A stretch of 64,000 nt of DNA from Mesaphorura yosii. Lineage: Eukaryota > Arthropoda > Collembola > Poduromorpha > Tullbergiidae. The notes beneath the pieces were generated by a model. The model was not told where the DNA came from, searched no databases, and saw nothing but the letters and a program-made list of their open reading frames with translations. Positions 39,003 through 51,114 of this stretch are shown piece after piece (positions within the stretch are counted from its first letter, which is position 1; the number at the start of each line of letters is the position of its first letter). Both the position numbers and the translations under genes were made by a program. The DNA is taken from positions 1 to 64,000 of the forward strand of contig WIXG01000148.1 in assembly GCA_009869945.1 (NCBI GenBank), in the 5' to 3' direction.

Positions 39003-41272
39003 ATGAGTGGATCAGGTAAAGGTTTGCTAGGCCTTTGGCTCTACAAAATGGGCGACAGCATGGACTGGACTATGAAAGAAAGCATTGAGCGGAAACGCCA
39101 GGTAAATTGAGCCATAATCCGATTTTTCGCCAGTTTCGCTAGGCTCCCAGCTTTGTGTAATCTGCACAAGTGGCTTTCTTTTTCGGTGACATATTTGGCG
39201 ACTCCAATAGATAAATTAATTGTTTTGCAAAAAATCAGGCCGGAGAATCGGACGATCAATCGAACCACAACTGCGTTGTCTTTTCTCTGAAAAATCAAGT
39301 TGGTGGACTCGCCAGAGCTCTGAAAGTCTTTGAGGACAACGGTGTCAACGTAATTCACATCGAGTCTCGCAAGTCGAAGCGACGGCCATCGGAATACGAA
39401 ATCATGGTTGATGTGGACTGCGACAATGATCTCATGGAAGAAGTTATGAAGAATCTGGCTCAAGAGGTGGCTGCTATTAATCTGTCCTCTTATGACCAAG
39501 GGCAGAAGTTTCCAACTCCGGCACCGCTTCTTTCTTCAGCAAGCAGCTTTGGTAAGCCAAAGAGTCAAACTCTGCTTTCTGTCTCACCCTCATACGCATA
39601 CATTAAAAACTCGAATGATGGGACTTCATTTCCATACCAGACTTTGGAGATATGCCGTGGTTTCCGAGAAAGATAGGGGACTTGGACAAAAGTCAGCGAG
39701 TGCTCATGTACGGCTCGGAGCTGGACGCGGACCATCCCGTAAGTGTCTGTTAGCAAGTCACACAGTACTGCTTGACTTTCTCTTTGCAACTTCTTACCTA
39801 TTTGTCTCAGGGATTCAAGGACCCGGTGTACAGAAAGCGAAGGAAGTACTTCTTTGACTTGGCAATGTCCTACAAATAGTAAGCTTAATGTATTCGTTCG
39901 AACTATCGTGCTGAATATTTACTGATACAGAATACTCTTGTCTCAGTGGACAACCGATACCACGCGTGGAGTACACGCCTGAGGAAATTCGAACATGGTA
40001 GGCTTAGGCGCATGCGCAAATTGCTGATCTTCGCGTTACTCACAAATTATGACTTATGAATGGTATAAATTAAGGGGAACGGTCTTTAAAGAGCTCAAAA
40101 AGTTGTATCCGAAGTACGCGTGCAAGGAATATTTGGAGAATTGGCCGATGCTGGAGGAGTTTTGTGGTTACCGCGAGGACAACTTACCGCAGTTGCAAGA
40201 TATAAGCGTCTTCTTGAAGCGTAAGTATCACTCTACACTGTCAGCTCACTTCTTGATAATACAGCTGCTCATTTTCGGCAGGGAAAACTGGATTTCAACT
40301 CCGTCCTGTTGCGGGGTACTTATCTCCGCGAGACTTCTTGGCTGGTCTTGCATTTCGGGTGTTTCACTGCACTCAGTACGTGAGACACTCCTCGGATCCG
40401 TTTTACACTCCAGAACCGTGAGTCATCGCTCCTCGCTCGTATAAGTTAGAATATTTCCAGCAATGTGGCAATTCAATTGAAATTTCAAGGGATTGCTGTC
40501 ATGAACTTCTGGGCCACATGCCCCTTCTTGCAAATCCATCTTTCGCCCAGTTTTCACAGGAGATCGGATTAGCATCTTTGGGCGCGTCAGATGATGAAGT
40601 CTCCAAGATCGCTACTGTACGTGACATTTAACAATGACTCATAAGAGTTCCGTCCACCATTTCGACGTAACCTTGCTTCACATTTCACTCATTGCAGTGC
40701 TACTTCTTCACAATTGAGTTCGGTCTTTGCAAACAAGGGGATGGTTTGAAAGTTTATGGTGCAGGACTATTGTCCTCGGTTGCAGAGTTGAAGCACGCTT
40801 TAGAGGCTAAAGAAAAGATTCGCAAATTTGATCCAGAAATCACGGCAAAGGAGGAGTGCATCATCACTTCTTACCAGAATGCGTACTTCTACACTGACTC
40901 ATTTGAAGAGGCTAAGGAGAAAATGAGGTGAAGATGAATTCCGAACGTTGTACGCTACAAACTTTAAGTCTTGAGCTTAAAACCCAGATTATTGTCTTTT
41001 TCAGGGCATTTGCTGGAACTATTCAGCGGCCATTCGGAGTTCGTTACAATCCGTACACTCAGAGTGTGGATATTCTGAGCAATGCACAGAAGATTGTTGC
41101 TTTAGTTTCTGAACTCAGAGGAGATCTCTGTATCGTGAGAAATGCACTCAAGAAGATTCACGAGCAGGACGAAACAGTCGATGTAGACCGAATAACTCAT
41201 CTTCTTCAAGATGGAATTCAGATTGATCCGGACTCTGAGGAAATGGAGTCGGGCACCGATGTCGAGATGTAA
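39003..41272 (+). CDS. TPH: tryptophan hydroxylase (serotonin synthesis)
   Basis: Iron- and tetrahydrobiopterin-dependent hydroxylase making 5-hydroxytryptophan, the rate-limiting step to serotonin. Ten exons: 39003-39101, 39239-39551, 39641-39738, 39811-39878, 39947-39997, 40075-40220, 40282-40417, 40490-40616, 40698-40927, 41005-41272; 511 residues. Order: N-terminal ACT regulatory domain ([28 protein letters not shown]), catalytic core with iron ligands in HELLGH and TIEFGL, and a C-terminal oligomerisation helix. It is assigned to tryptophan rather than phenylalanine or tyrosine hydroxylase by [33 protein letters not shown] and the TPH-type [15 protein letters not shown]. The usual DTCHELLGH reads DCCHELLGH. 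The acidic tail ([10 protein letters not shown]) is longer than in vertebrates. Confidence 0.97.
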
Positions 41273-41445
41273 ACGTAGACTTGAATTTTGAATTTCGATA
41301 GTTTGCAGCTGTCAAATGTAAATTATTCTGTGGTACACTCTAAGATGACTACCACATGAAGTACTGTTATTCCCACAGAAATGAGAAGGCAATTAGGAAC
41401 CGTGATGTCGAATTAGCAATTCTGTGAAGAACCAAATTACTTATT

Positions 41446-41868
41446 ATGTCTAAACTTGTCATTGTGTCTTTAGATTCTTGTGAATTCTCGTCATTTTCTT
41501 GTCTCATTAAATTTAATTGTCTAGACTCCTTTGAGTACATGACTGTCATATCTCGTGTCCCGTTGAACAAAGGCGAGCGTCTGCCTCTGTTTTTGATGCG
41601 ACGCGGCGGGCTTTCATCTGTCTCACATTGCAAATTTCGTTGCTATCGGCCTCGTATACGGAAGACGAGTAAAACCTCACTGATGTACTCACAATTCTGT
41701 TTTCATTCAGCGTGAAATTATTAACTGCACAGCTACAACTTATGAATTACATTTTGCTACGATTGCGACTATTCCTTTTCTTTCTACAGTGCTAGTGCGT
41801 AAGGTTAATCTGCAATCTGAAATTATATCGAACATCGACTCTGCGAATCGAGTTTGGTTAAGCTGGTA
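41446..41868 (+). CDS. possible small spliced gene between TPH and BRCA2 (weak)
   Basis: A plus-strand exon at 41790-41868 has strong signals on both sides (ctttctacag and TG|gtaagttg) and is open in one phase only, reading LVRKVNLQSEIISNIDSAN. Upstream, an open frame from ATG 41446 reaches a weak donor (ACGA|gtaaaa) in matching phase. No downstream exon in a compatible phase was found before BRCA2, and the minus strand over 41367-41633 is also open. Unrecognised. The stretch 41273-42084 otherwise holds the TPH 3' UTR and the BRCA2 promoter. Confidence 0.25.
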
Positions 41869-42084
41869 AGTTGTCATTATCACAAAGTGTCGTAGTCTTC
41901 TTTTCTTTGGTTTGGCTTGTTGCACAAAAACTAAAATTGAAACATTCTATTTCGGTTTCACTGCCAGAACGATGTTAATCCCATGAGCAGTCAACCGTGA
42001 CCGCTTGGCACTCGATCATCCTCATATCGAGTCGTCAAATGAACCCTATCTTTGGTGCCTATTGCTTCTCACTTCTAAATCACC

Positions 42085-45000
42085 ATGTCGAGGCGGGTAA
42101 GACTACTTAAAGTTTGTTTGCTGTGCATCAGCCGCGCCATTAATGCATGGTTATCAATTTCAGGGTTTCAAAGCGCCGAGGCCGAGCACCTCTGCACAAA
42201 ATCTTTGTCCAGGATTTCAATCTGGCGGTGGAAAGCCAGTTACTGACTCTCCAGCTGAACTGGCAAGGGCGACATCCAATTTTGCAAATGAAGATCTTGA
42301 CGCTAACTCCAATCGAAGTGGTCCTTCGAATGTGATGAAGAACGTCACATTTGACAATCAGTTTACAACTTGTGGGCGTCCCTTACCGGATGATCAGGTG
42401 TCTGTAGCCCCTCAGAGCTCTTCTGCATTGACCTATGGCATGGGTTTTCAAATGTGTAGTGGAAAACCAGTAACTCTCTCAGCAGAAGCCGTAGCAAGAG
42501 CCAAGTCCATGTTCAAAGATGAAAATTTAGGCACTAGTGTTATTGGAATGGAACCTTTGGAAGCAAGCAAGAGTGTACCACCTGCTGAAAGTATGCCAAG
42601 TAATTCCAGTCGGGATTTTCCTGGCAACCCCACAGCTGTATTAGCAGGCCCGAGCTCATCGGCACAAATGGGCTTTCAAATGTGTAGTGGCAAACCCGTC
42701 AAACTTTCAGCAACAGCCTTGGCAAAAGGGAAGTCCGTATTTTCAGATGAAGATCTTGGGTCGATGGAAAAGGCTAATAATAGCACATTCGCAAATCAAT
42801 TTGCAGCTGCTTGCCACCACGCGTCTGATGGTCTGACCTCTGCTCATGCATCAAGAAATTCTGGCCATAATATTTACGCTGCTTTTCAAACTGGCAGTGG
42901 AAAGCCAGTCAAGTTTCCGGCAGCATCGCTAGAAAAAGTCAAGACAAGGTTCACAAGCGAAGACCTTAACCTTGACTCTATGAACAACCCACTGTGTGTA
43001 ACCAAGACTGCCACATTCGAAAACCAATTCACAACTGCTGGCAACCGTACGCCTGACCATGCATCTGTGCTACCTAACACTAGGAAGAAGAAATCTGATG
43101 AAGTGTTGAAACAAATGTTTGCCTTCGTTCTCAGGGACGACAAGGATACAGAAGAAGACGATGACAAGAGTCAGGGTAGGCAATGTAGTCAAGAACACGA
43201 AGATGGCAGAGAACAGGATCAGCAAGATGACGAAGACAAACGGGAACGAATTGACGAAGATGACGAAAGGGAGCTATCTCCAATTTTGGATCCCAGGCAA
43301 ATAGAATTCTTTTCAAGATCGAAAGTTTGCAAAAGTCTGTCGCCCAGCTTTGCTGTTGCCGCCGCAAGTACACCAACGCCTGCTTTAAGAATTACTAATA
43401 ATGGTGCCGACATAGGAGAAACTAGCCCTAAGGTTCCCCGAATGTTCAGCAAAATTCGAAACCTCATGAAGACAGGGAGCCCTGGACCTTCACCGAAGAG
43501 AACGAAGGTTGACTCCTCAACAGATCTGAGTGGATACACACAAGAAGTGTCAGAGTTAGTTAAAGATCTTCTTGCCGACGACGAGAAATGTGAACTCCTT
43601 GGGGATGACTCCTTTTTCATGAGCACCAGCATGATACCCTCGCTCGTCAGTACCAGCGTTATTCAAAGTCGTGAAAACGGGCGGTTGGCTCAACTGAACG
43701 TTGTAAAGCATAGACTGAATACAACGAAGCCGACGGAAGGGTTTTTAGTACAACTCAGAAAAATGTACAAGGGCAACAGAATTAAAATGGGAACTCACGC
43801 GGAAATGACTCATCCGAAACAGTACTCTGAGGAGGAATTGCTTTCGTACAATGTGAAGAAGTCTGTGATTGACGTCAAGTCGCAAAATGCGTTATCATTT
43901 CGCTTTGACGGAGTAGAATTCTTTGGGTAAATTTAAGTGAACTTCTATCTCTTTTCCCCAACTGTAATGGGTTTGGTCATCTTTAATAATTATGGCGGGC
44001 GACTCTTTTTTTAGGAAGGACGTCACATTGACTAACACAGATGGAATCGCCGTTGGTGACGAAATTGTGTTAATGTTTGGTTTTGATTGTGCGTTGGGAG
44101 TCAGAGAAATAGCAGCTGGATTCATGAGTAATTCAGCTGTGGATCCTTCCTTGATCAGTCTGGAATGGGTCAGCAATCATTACAGATGGATTGTTTGGAC
44201 ATTAGCAACCTATGAGATGAAATTTCCGCCTCTGTTCGGTGGAGTGTAAGTTATGAAAGATTACTTTACTCCATTTTGAAATTGAAGTTGTAATTACTTC
44301 CCCATTAACAGCGCATTGACACCGGAGAACTTACTTCTCCGCTTAAAATACCGATATGACCGTGAGATTGACAAAAGCGAAAGATCTGCTATTCGACGAA
44401 TTGTGGAGCACGACGACAGTCCCGGGAAGAGAATGATCTTGTTTATTTCTAATGTAAATAGCATACCATAACTTTGACATAGCCCAAGTTCATATTTTCT
44501 CATAACAGATACATGAAGGCGGCACTGCTCCTAATGCAAACGTGGCTCATGATAGCGACGAGCAATCCGGTGATGCTTTAACCAAGACTACGGCGAATTT
44601 GGAATTGTCTGATGGCTGGTACAGCATTGACAGCGTCTGTGATTCTGTGTTCTTATCGTTTATCGAGAAGGGAATGGTGACGATTGGTACCAAACTAATT
44701 ATGCATGGAGCAGAATTAATTTCGGCAAAACCGATGCATCCCCTGGAGGTAAAGCAAATTAAATACATTTTATAATCGGGAAGATCATAGAATGATTTCT
44801 TTTCCACTTCAGGCAAAAGGGAAAGCTCTTCTTAAATTTGGAACTAATTCCGTCAGGCGGGCTAAGTGGAATAGTAGGCTTGGATTTTGCGACACTCCAT
44901 CCCCCTTTCCAGTCCCGGTTGGCTCGATAATTGGTAATGGCGGATTGATTCCACTGTTGCATCTCACTATTGCAAGAGTTTATCCAATCGTTTATCATTG

Positions 45001-46761
45001 CAAGGTTGACGGGAAATCAGGTCAGCGCTGAGCTTATAGTTGCATATACTCATTTCGTATGAGTACAGTGATAATAATTAAAGAACTTACGATATCAATT
45101 TCATCTTTAGAGTTTTACCCTCAAAAATACTTTGACAAAATGCAAAGGGAAAACGAAGGCAAGAGAGAGCGTGAAATGGAAAGATTATACGCCGAAGTCA
45201 GAAAGGAAGTTGAGAGTGATCGGAGGAAGTCAGGCGCTGGACGTAAAATTCCTGCTCGGAGAGATGATGTGGAGAACATGAATGCAGAGACAATCTTAGA
45301 TCTCATGGAATGTACCGATGATGCAATTTCCATTCAGGTATTAACTTAATAAGAATTTATTTTCTGCTGTATCGAGCACGTGCATGCTGTAAAGTTTAAT
45401 TTTAAGAAGCACATCAGGCTACGTATACTTATTGGTAAAGAAGTATAATGACATCATCTACATCATGAATCCTTTTCTCCAGTTAATGTTGTCAATGAGC
45501 AAATTGCAACAAGTAAGAGCGGCACAAGAAAAGAGGCAGCAAGAAATCCAAGACTCGATCCAAAAAAGAGTTCAGGAGAAAATGACTTCTTTGGAGAAGG
45601 ATTTTCAGCCTGATGCTGTGCCGTTTGTAAAAGTGAGTCGACCGAGGTGCCAAGCAATAAAGGCGTATTGTTGGCAGTTTATATTATGCATTCATGATTT
45701 CTTTTTAATTCCAGATTAGAGTGATAGACGCGTCCACTGCCAAGGACAAAGTGAGAGATACTAAATACTCTGCGATGTTATCAATTTGGAGGCCTCCAGA
45801 GGATCTGCTGAGCTGTTTGTCTGAAGGCCTTTCGTTCAAAATATTTTCTCTTTCTCCCTCAAATTCTGATGGGAATTCCCCGAAACGCATTACCGCGACA
45901 AAGTCTTCGAAATTCCTACCTCTGCCCTTGCGAGATAAAGAAGTACTCGACCTGATAGTAAGAAAATGCTACCGTATCAGTGACATCATTGAAGACGATT
46001 TCAACCCAATTTTCAACGAGTTTGACACAGTGGGCCTCATCGTCTACATTTCGCCGCCACTGCCAAACGGGCAGACTGTGTACATTGCCGACGAGAACGA
46101 GAACATTGTTGGAATCAGATTATGGTCCCCAATAGCAGTAAGTGCGAGTTTACAACTAGATGGACAAATATTCTAATAGATTTGTTTTTTTCAGAATCAA
46201 GGACTGGAAGAGGTTTTGGCTTTGCACAATTTCATTGCCGCGTCGAACTTGAGTTGGAGGTCGTCTAGCTGTAAGTCTATTATCCGAACGTCATTTTGGC
46301 AAGAGTCTACGATATTCACCCACCATCCAAAGCATTTTACAACCAAGAATGATCTCGAAGAATTGAAAACCAAGCTCGGAAAGGTAGGTTTTCGCTTATG
46401 ACCGCTTGAGGTTGGCGATCTTAAATAATGTGCAACATGCTGTAAGCCCTTCGTTTTGGTTCATAATGTAAATAGCCTTTCATTATGCTTGCAGGGCGTG
46501 AAGAAGTACGCTGAGAAATGTGAAATGACGGTGTACCGGCTCCTCAGTTTCAGATCAACTTCGACAACGCCGCAGAATCCAACTCCACCCACTTCAAGCT
46601 CTAGTCAAGGAGTAAGATCACAAAAGAGTGAATTGTTTAAAAACTTTGGCAGCCCGCCTAAACTCCCGCCAACGCCCTTATTGACCTCATCAGTAACGCT
46701 GAAACGCCTGTCGAACAAATTTCAAGTTCCTAGGCGGGTCAATCACGAGGCCGGAAAGTAG
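42085..46761 (+). CDS. BRCA2: BRCA2 homolog (RAD51 loader)
   Basis: Homologous-recombination mediator that loads RAD51 on single-stranded DNA. Exons 42085-42096, 42164-43926, 44015-44245, 44312-44453, 44509-44748, 44813-45020, 45111-45337, 45483-45632, 45715-46137, 46195-46383, 46495-46761; 1283 residues (human 3418, fly 971). Order: four BRC repeats (residues about 20-275) in the single large exon, an acidic region (about 325-365), helical domain (VDPSLISLEWVSNHYRWIVW, FPPLFGGVALTPENLLLRLK), OB1 (LSDGWYSIDSVCD..GSIIGNGGLIPLLHLTIARV), a long charged coiled-coil insert split over two exons (about 870-990) matching the tower, then OB2/OB3 and a Pro/Ser-rich tail ending in KRLSNKFQVPRR, a possible CDK/RAD51-site region. 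No N-terminal PALB2-binding segment is obvious. Translation starts in a 12-nt exon (MSRR). Confidence 0.96.
42212..42301 (+). repeat. BRC repeat 1
   Basis: 30 codons: GFQSGGGKPV, then ..PAELARATSNFANEDLD. The SGKPV core and the F-x-x-E part align with BRC. The position of the FxxA alanine is Gly. Confidence 0.85.
42347..42376 (+). repeat. inter-BRC motif copy 1 (TFDNQFTTCG)
   Basis: Short protein motif repeated three times between or after BRC repeats; the pattern is TFxNQFxxxx. Confidence 0.75.
42443..42532 (+). repeat. BRC repeat 2
   Basis: GFQMCSGKPVTLS then AEAVARAKSMFKDENLG. Closest to repeat 3. The FxxA alanine is Cys. Confidence 0.9.
42671..42760 (+). repeat. BRC repeat 3
   Basis: GFQMCSGKPVKLS then ATALAKGKSVFSDEDLG. 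The shared GFQMCSGKPV with repeat 2 suggests a recent duplication. The FxxA alanine is Cys. Confidence 0.9.
42785..42814 (+). repeat. inter-BRC motif copy 2 (TFANQFAAAC)
   Basis: Second copy; here the segment contains F-A-A-A, an FxxA match. Confidence 0.75.
42881..42970 (+). repeat. BRC repeat 4
   Basis: AFQTGSGKPVKFP then AASLEKVKTRFTSEDLN. The FxxA alanine is Gly; the leading Gly is Ala. Confidence 0.88.
43013..43045 (+). repeat. inter-BRC motif copy 3 (TFENQFTTAG)
   Basis: Third copy; F-T-T-A is an exact FxxA match, followed by Gly. Confidence 0.75.
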
Positions 46762-47176
46762 TCATGTTTAAAGTTTAAGGACAAATTAACTGTGCTTCTG
46801 TCAATTACAGGTTAAAGGTATTGCTGTTCTTGAAATTCTTGTTATACAAATTAAACTCGAAAGAAGAAATCCTGTCATTTGAAGCATTAATAAAATTTCT
46901 TGGTCTAAATTCAAGGCAGAGTTCTAACCAATACCACCCTGCGTATTCATTCTGCTCTCCGAACGCCAAGTAAAATAACGACACACAAATGAAAGTTATA
47001 AAATTTCTCTTATTAGCTGTTTTTACTCTTATTAATTCTAACAGAGACGCGTAATTAACATAAGTTATAATAGCAGAGTAACGCAAAGTTCGGTATTGAA
47101 GGGATAGAATACGGTATGATAGAAAATAAATTAAGCCTGAAACTGACCAAGTTAGTTAGTATGTTGTGAGGGACTT
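46762..47176. other. 3' region between convergent BRCA2 and KEN-box gene
   Basis: AT-rich, no coding support; presumably both 3' UTRs. Confidence 0.5.
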
Positions 47177-48080
47177 TCAGTTCTTGCTTATATCTGACTG
47201 CTGCAGTTCCAACTTGTTGAACTTGTTGCACAGAGTAGTCCAAGGGGTGTCAGGTATTTGGAAGTCACCTCCAACTTTTGGGGTGAAGTACACGGAGCTA
47301 TCGAAGATTGTGCCAGATACATCCCCTAACGTTTCATCCATCTTATCTCGCGGAGAATCATCCGTTTCAGTACACAGAATTGTGATTACATTGCGATAGT
47401 CACAGGAGGAGACGCCTGGAACCCCAAACTTTATCTTCTCAGTAGGTGGGACAGTCAAGTTCACTGACAGGTTTTCCTTGTTCTCGTCGAAATTCTCATT
47501 CGGACGTGCTTTCTCACTTCCAGACATAGCGTTAACCTCGCTGGCAGCTGCGTAGAACATTTAGATTTTACAATGTTCCATACATTCAAGCCTTTTGGTT
47601 AACAAATGACGAAGGAAGCTTACCAGGTTGCGAAATTTTGACTTGTAAAGTTCTGGAAGCAAAGGTTTTCCGTCCTGCAGTAAGTCCTCTCGGAATATTG
47701 TGCTTAGAAGGCGCAGATACTGGCACTGGCTCAGAAGTAGGTTTTCGTGAATTAGTCGCAAGTTTTTGGGAAATTTCAACTAATTCTTGCCCTAGAAGAT
47801 ATGCGCATAATTTTGAAAAATTTAACCTCACCATTCACCAGGCCTACTTTTATTTTAATCACATTGAATTACCTCTCGATTGCTTCTTGGAGGACTTTAG
47901 GCTGCTACTCGTGGTTGGCCACATATAGCGTGGGAGCTTCTTGTTGTCTTGGTCAGTCTTTCTGTCTTCCGCGTAACAAATAGGTTCTTTCGCCTCCAAT
48001 GTGGTCAAGTTCTTTTGTTTTGTTTTCAGCTTCTTCTTGACTGGCTTTGGGTCAATCTGGCGTACCGGAACCTTCTGCAT
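47177..48080 (-). CDS. unrecognised basic-to-acidic protein with KEN box
   Basis: Three exons, 48080-47873, 47791-47624, 47547-47177, phases consistent, 248 residues from the ATG at 48080. The frame stays open upstream to an acceptor-like site near 48135 (ctttggcag), so a further 5' exon may add an N-terminus. The N-terminal third is Lys-rich (KPVKKKLKTKQKN), the middle is Ser/Thr/Pro-rich, and the C-terminal part is acidic. It contains NFDENKENLSV, a KEN box embedded in Asn/Glu as in many APC/C substrates, and a C-terminus with VYFTPKVGG..IPDTPW. No globular domain visible. A disordered cell-cycle protein (chromosome or spindle related) is a reasonable inference, but I do not assign a family. 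It is divergent with PUM3. Confidence 0.75.
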
Positions 48081-48841
48081 TTCTTCACAACTAACAATTA
48101 ACGTTTTCAACGTAGCAACTGCAAATACTGCCAAAGAGCAATGGTTAGCTGGCCCTCTCAGGAACAATGCAAGTGTGAAAACGGTAATTTAAAGAATGAG
48201 ACGTACCTTGACCTTAGACCTAGGGAAATTAGACCGGGAGAGATGAATCTTCTGTTGAATCTATAGTTTCCGATAAACGATAGCCAATTAACCAAAACCA
48301 ATTATCTGAATCTAAGCAGGAAGTGGGAGATCAAATACAAATAACGACGTTAGGATTACGGATGCACAGACTCAACTAAACCTTCTGGCAAGGCCCGCGT
48401 TCGTTTACGAAAGAACAAACAACTGCCTTCTGTCTACATTCAGACGTTGTGATTTGTTAGATCGGAAACAAATGAAAACAGCTTGATTGCCTGCGGAATG
48501 CGGCCACGGCAAGGAAGATTTGAATTGCGCGTAATAGAAAGAGAACATGTGCAAGTTTTTAGTTTCCCGTCTGCCAGAGTCGTCCTCGTTCTAATCGGAA
48601 TTCTACAATTAATTCGGGAGATTTGCCTTTCATTAAGAGTTCCTGCTAGTACCCGGAATTTATTCAGTATCTATCGGCTTCGTATTATCTGTGGCGTGTG
48701 TTCAGATTGAGTATCGGGTAAGTACTTCCGGAAAATAATTGCGGCATCAAACCCTGAAATCTCACGGATATTTCATTTTTGGTAGATTGTAGTTTCAAGC
48801 CCGATCGATCTAGAGTGGTGGTATTTGTTAGTCCTGGGGAA
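48081..48841. promoter_or_regulatory. probable bidirectional promoter, KEN-box gene / PUM3
   Basis: The two genes are head-to-head with about 760 bp between start codons. On the plus strand an exon ending at a donor GG|gtaagtactt (about 48717) is the likely PUM3 5' UTR; on the minus strand exon-like segments with a donor gtacgt (about 48210) could be the 5' UTR of the other gene. No TATA box was identified. Confidence 0.4.
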
Positions 48842-51114
48842 ATGTCACCTAGTCCAAATGGAATCGGGCATAAAGCCTCGGCAAATCCTCGAAAGCGCCC
48901 ACGAGCGTCAGGTATTTGCAAGAAATAGACCTTGTTAATATGCTTGAATTTGAGTGAAAGTAAAGTCTCTTTTCAGAAAACGAAGCTGCTCCAAGCAAGT
49001 CAGGATTTAATAGCCAACCAGATGGACCTGTGGAATGGAAAAAGATTAAAGAAGAACAGAAAGGATTGAAAAAGAAAAGGAAGGAACAGAAGCACGCTGA
49101 TTTCTATGAAGTGTCGGTCCAAGCCAAGCAATTGTGGGAAAAAATTCGAGTGAAGAAAGGGGCCACCGTACCGAAGGAGACGAGAAAAGAAGCTTGCGAT
49201 AAAGCGTTCAAATTACTTCAACCCCACTTGAAAAGGGTAAGCCGATGTTTGAGGACTACAGTTTCTGTTTAATCATTATGCATGGCTGGGAACGGAAGAC
49301 GTTTAACCTTATTATAATTGTTCTCATCTCATACTTTATCATTTTAGTGCGTTGGACTTCACGACATGAGCCGCGTGGTACAAAGCATCATTGAAGTTGG
49401 GGGACCCGCAATTCGCAAAAGCATTTTTGCCTCACTTGCGTAAGCTCGATAATCAGAATTAAACAGTAGTGCTCTTTTATATATGAGGACGTCTTCCTAC
49501 TTTGACAGCGCTGATATAATCGAGCATTCCAAGAACAAATATGCTTGTCATACACTGGTTAAGCTACTTCCGTTTGTCGGAAAAGAGGAGCGAAGAGTTG
49601 TTCTTAATCATGCTTTCAAAAACATTGGGAAGCTTCTCAGGCATAAGTATTCTGCTCGTCTCATCGAAAGTCTTTACGCTACTTACGCAAACAAACAAGA
49701 TCGAGTTAACATGCTCAGGGAGTGTTTTGCACCCGACTTCCAACTGCTCGGTGATGTTACTTGTAGCAATTTGGATGAACTGCTGACAAAGTATCCTGAT
49801 AAGCGGGAAAGAGTGTTGGACAGAGTCAAGGCAATTCTGGATAAGGCAATCAAGTAAGAAGAAGGAGAATCCTGGTCTCGTAAGTCGTAGCATGTACTTA
49901 TTAAAACGGTTTCTTTTGACAGGTATGGGGGTTATTCGAAGCAAACCATTGTGACTGAATTGCTGTGCCAATACTTGTCAAACTGTGACGATGAGTCTCG
50001 AGCAGAGTACATTAATTCAGCTAAAGAGACTTTGGCCAATAATTACGACACACGTGAAGGTGCAAATCTGGCTATGATTTGTATTTGGCACGGAACCGCA
50101 CTGGTAAGTTGATTCTGTGTTGCACTTAACACATTTAAGAGGAGTTGGAATAAAGCAAAAAATATTATGAAGGTACGAAAGGCGATTATCAAAAGCTTCA
50201 AGAATAAGGTGGTGGATGTTGCGAAGAAGAAATTTGGTCATTTGATTTGGCTCTGCATTTTCGACTGTGTGGACGATACTAAGCTCATTTCAAAGGTATT
50301 GCAGATTGTGTGACTACTCGCAACGTACGAACTTCACCAGTTTTTAATCTATATGTAATTTTTTTCCCGTAAAGACTGTCATTAAGGAATTGGCAGAAAA
50401 TCTGACAGCTGAACGGGGTGGCGAAAATCTTCTTCTAAATCCATATGCGCGAAAAGTTATTCATTATCTTATTCGACCTCGTGATTCCAGCATGATTAAT
50501 CGCGACATTATCCAAATTCTGCAGAAAGGAGATGGGAACCTGCACAGGTAACTACCAAATTCAAAAGAAAATTTAATTCGGTTGTACTAATTCCGTTTCA
50601 TTTAATCGCGAACAGTAAGAAAGACATGAGTAAAAGAAACGAAGAATTGTCCGAGTATGCAATGGAAATGATACTGCCGATTATAAAGGAGTATGGCGAC
50701 GACTTGAATATGATTCTGAATGACGATTGTGCGGCCTTAATCATAATTGGATTCCTCAACACATCCAAATGTACGTTTGCAACTGTAATGCGAGGCAGCA
50801 AAAATTTTGTCTGATCATTTCTTTTTTCTTCTAGCGGATGAGAGTGTTTCACAGGTTCTCCTCAATATTGCCAAATGGTTTTGTAAACTTGAGGAGCCAC
50901 GGAAGCACACGAAAATCATCAAGGCACTGATCTCGAAAGATGAAGCAAGAAAAGGTCTGTTCATCTACAAAGCAATTCCAATTCCAAAGATTCTAAATAT
51001 CTTTCCTTTTTCGCAGTGAGATTTTCCGAAATTCTGAAGACCACAATGGCAATCCATCCTGAAGTCTTTAAACTGTTCCACGACGACCCAACACTGAAGA
51101 CGCTGATAGGCTGA
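48842..51114 (+). CDS. PUM3: Pumilio homolog 3 (PUM3 / Puf-A) nucleolar protein
   Basis: PUF-like repeat protein of the nucleolus involved in ribosome biogenesis and nucleic-acid binding. Exons 48842-48911, 48977-49236, 49348-49439, 49509-49853, 49923-50103, 50173-50295, 50375-50547, 50616-50770, 50835-50954, 51017-51114; 538 residues (human 648). Basic N-terminus with a putative nuclear signal (KKKRKEQKHADFYEV) corresponds to human KKKKELKQ..NYDIVVRAKQMWE. Repeats run from GLHDMSRVVQSIIEVG (human FAHDSTRVIQCYIQYG) to the end; LIWLCIFDCVDDTKLI and ILQKGDGNLHSKKDMSKRNEELSE match human LVLLAAFDCIDDTKLV and VLQKGDGNAHSKKD. The exon carrying the start is open upstream to 48790, so an earlier start is possible. 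It is shorter than human mainly at the N-terminus. Confidence 0.95.
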
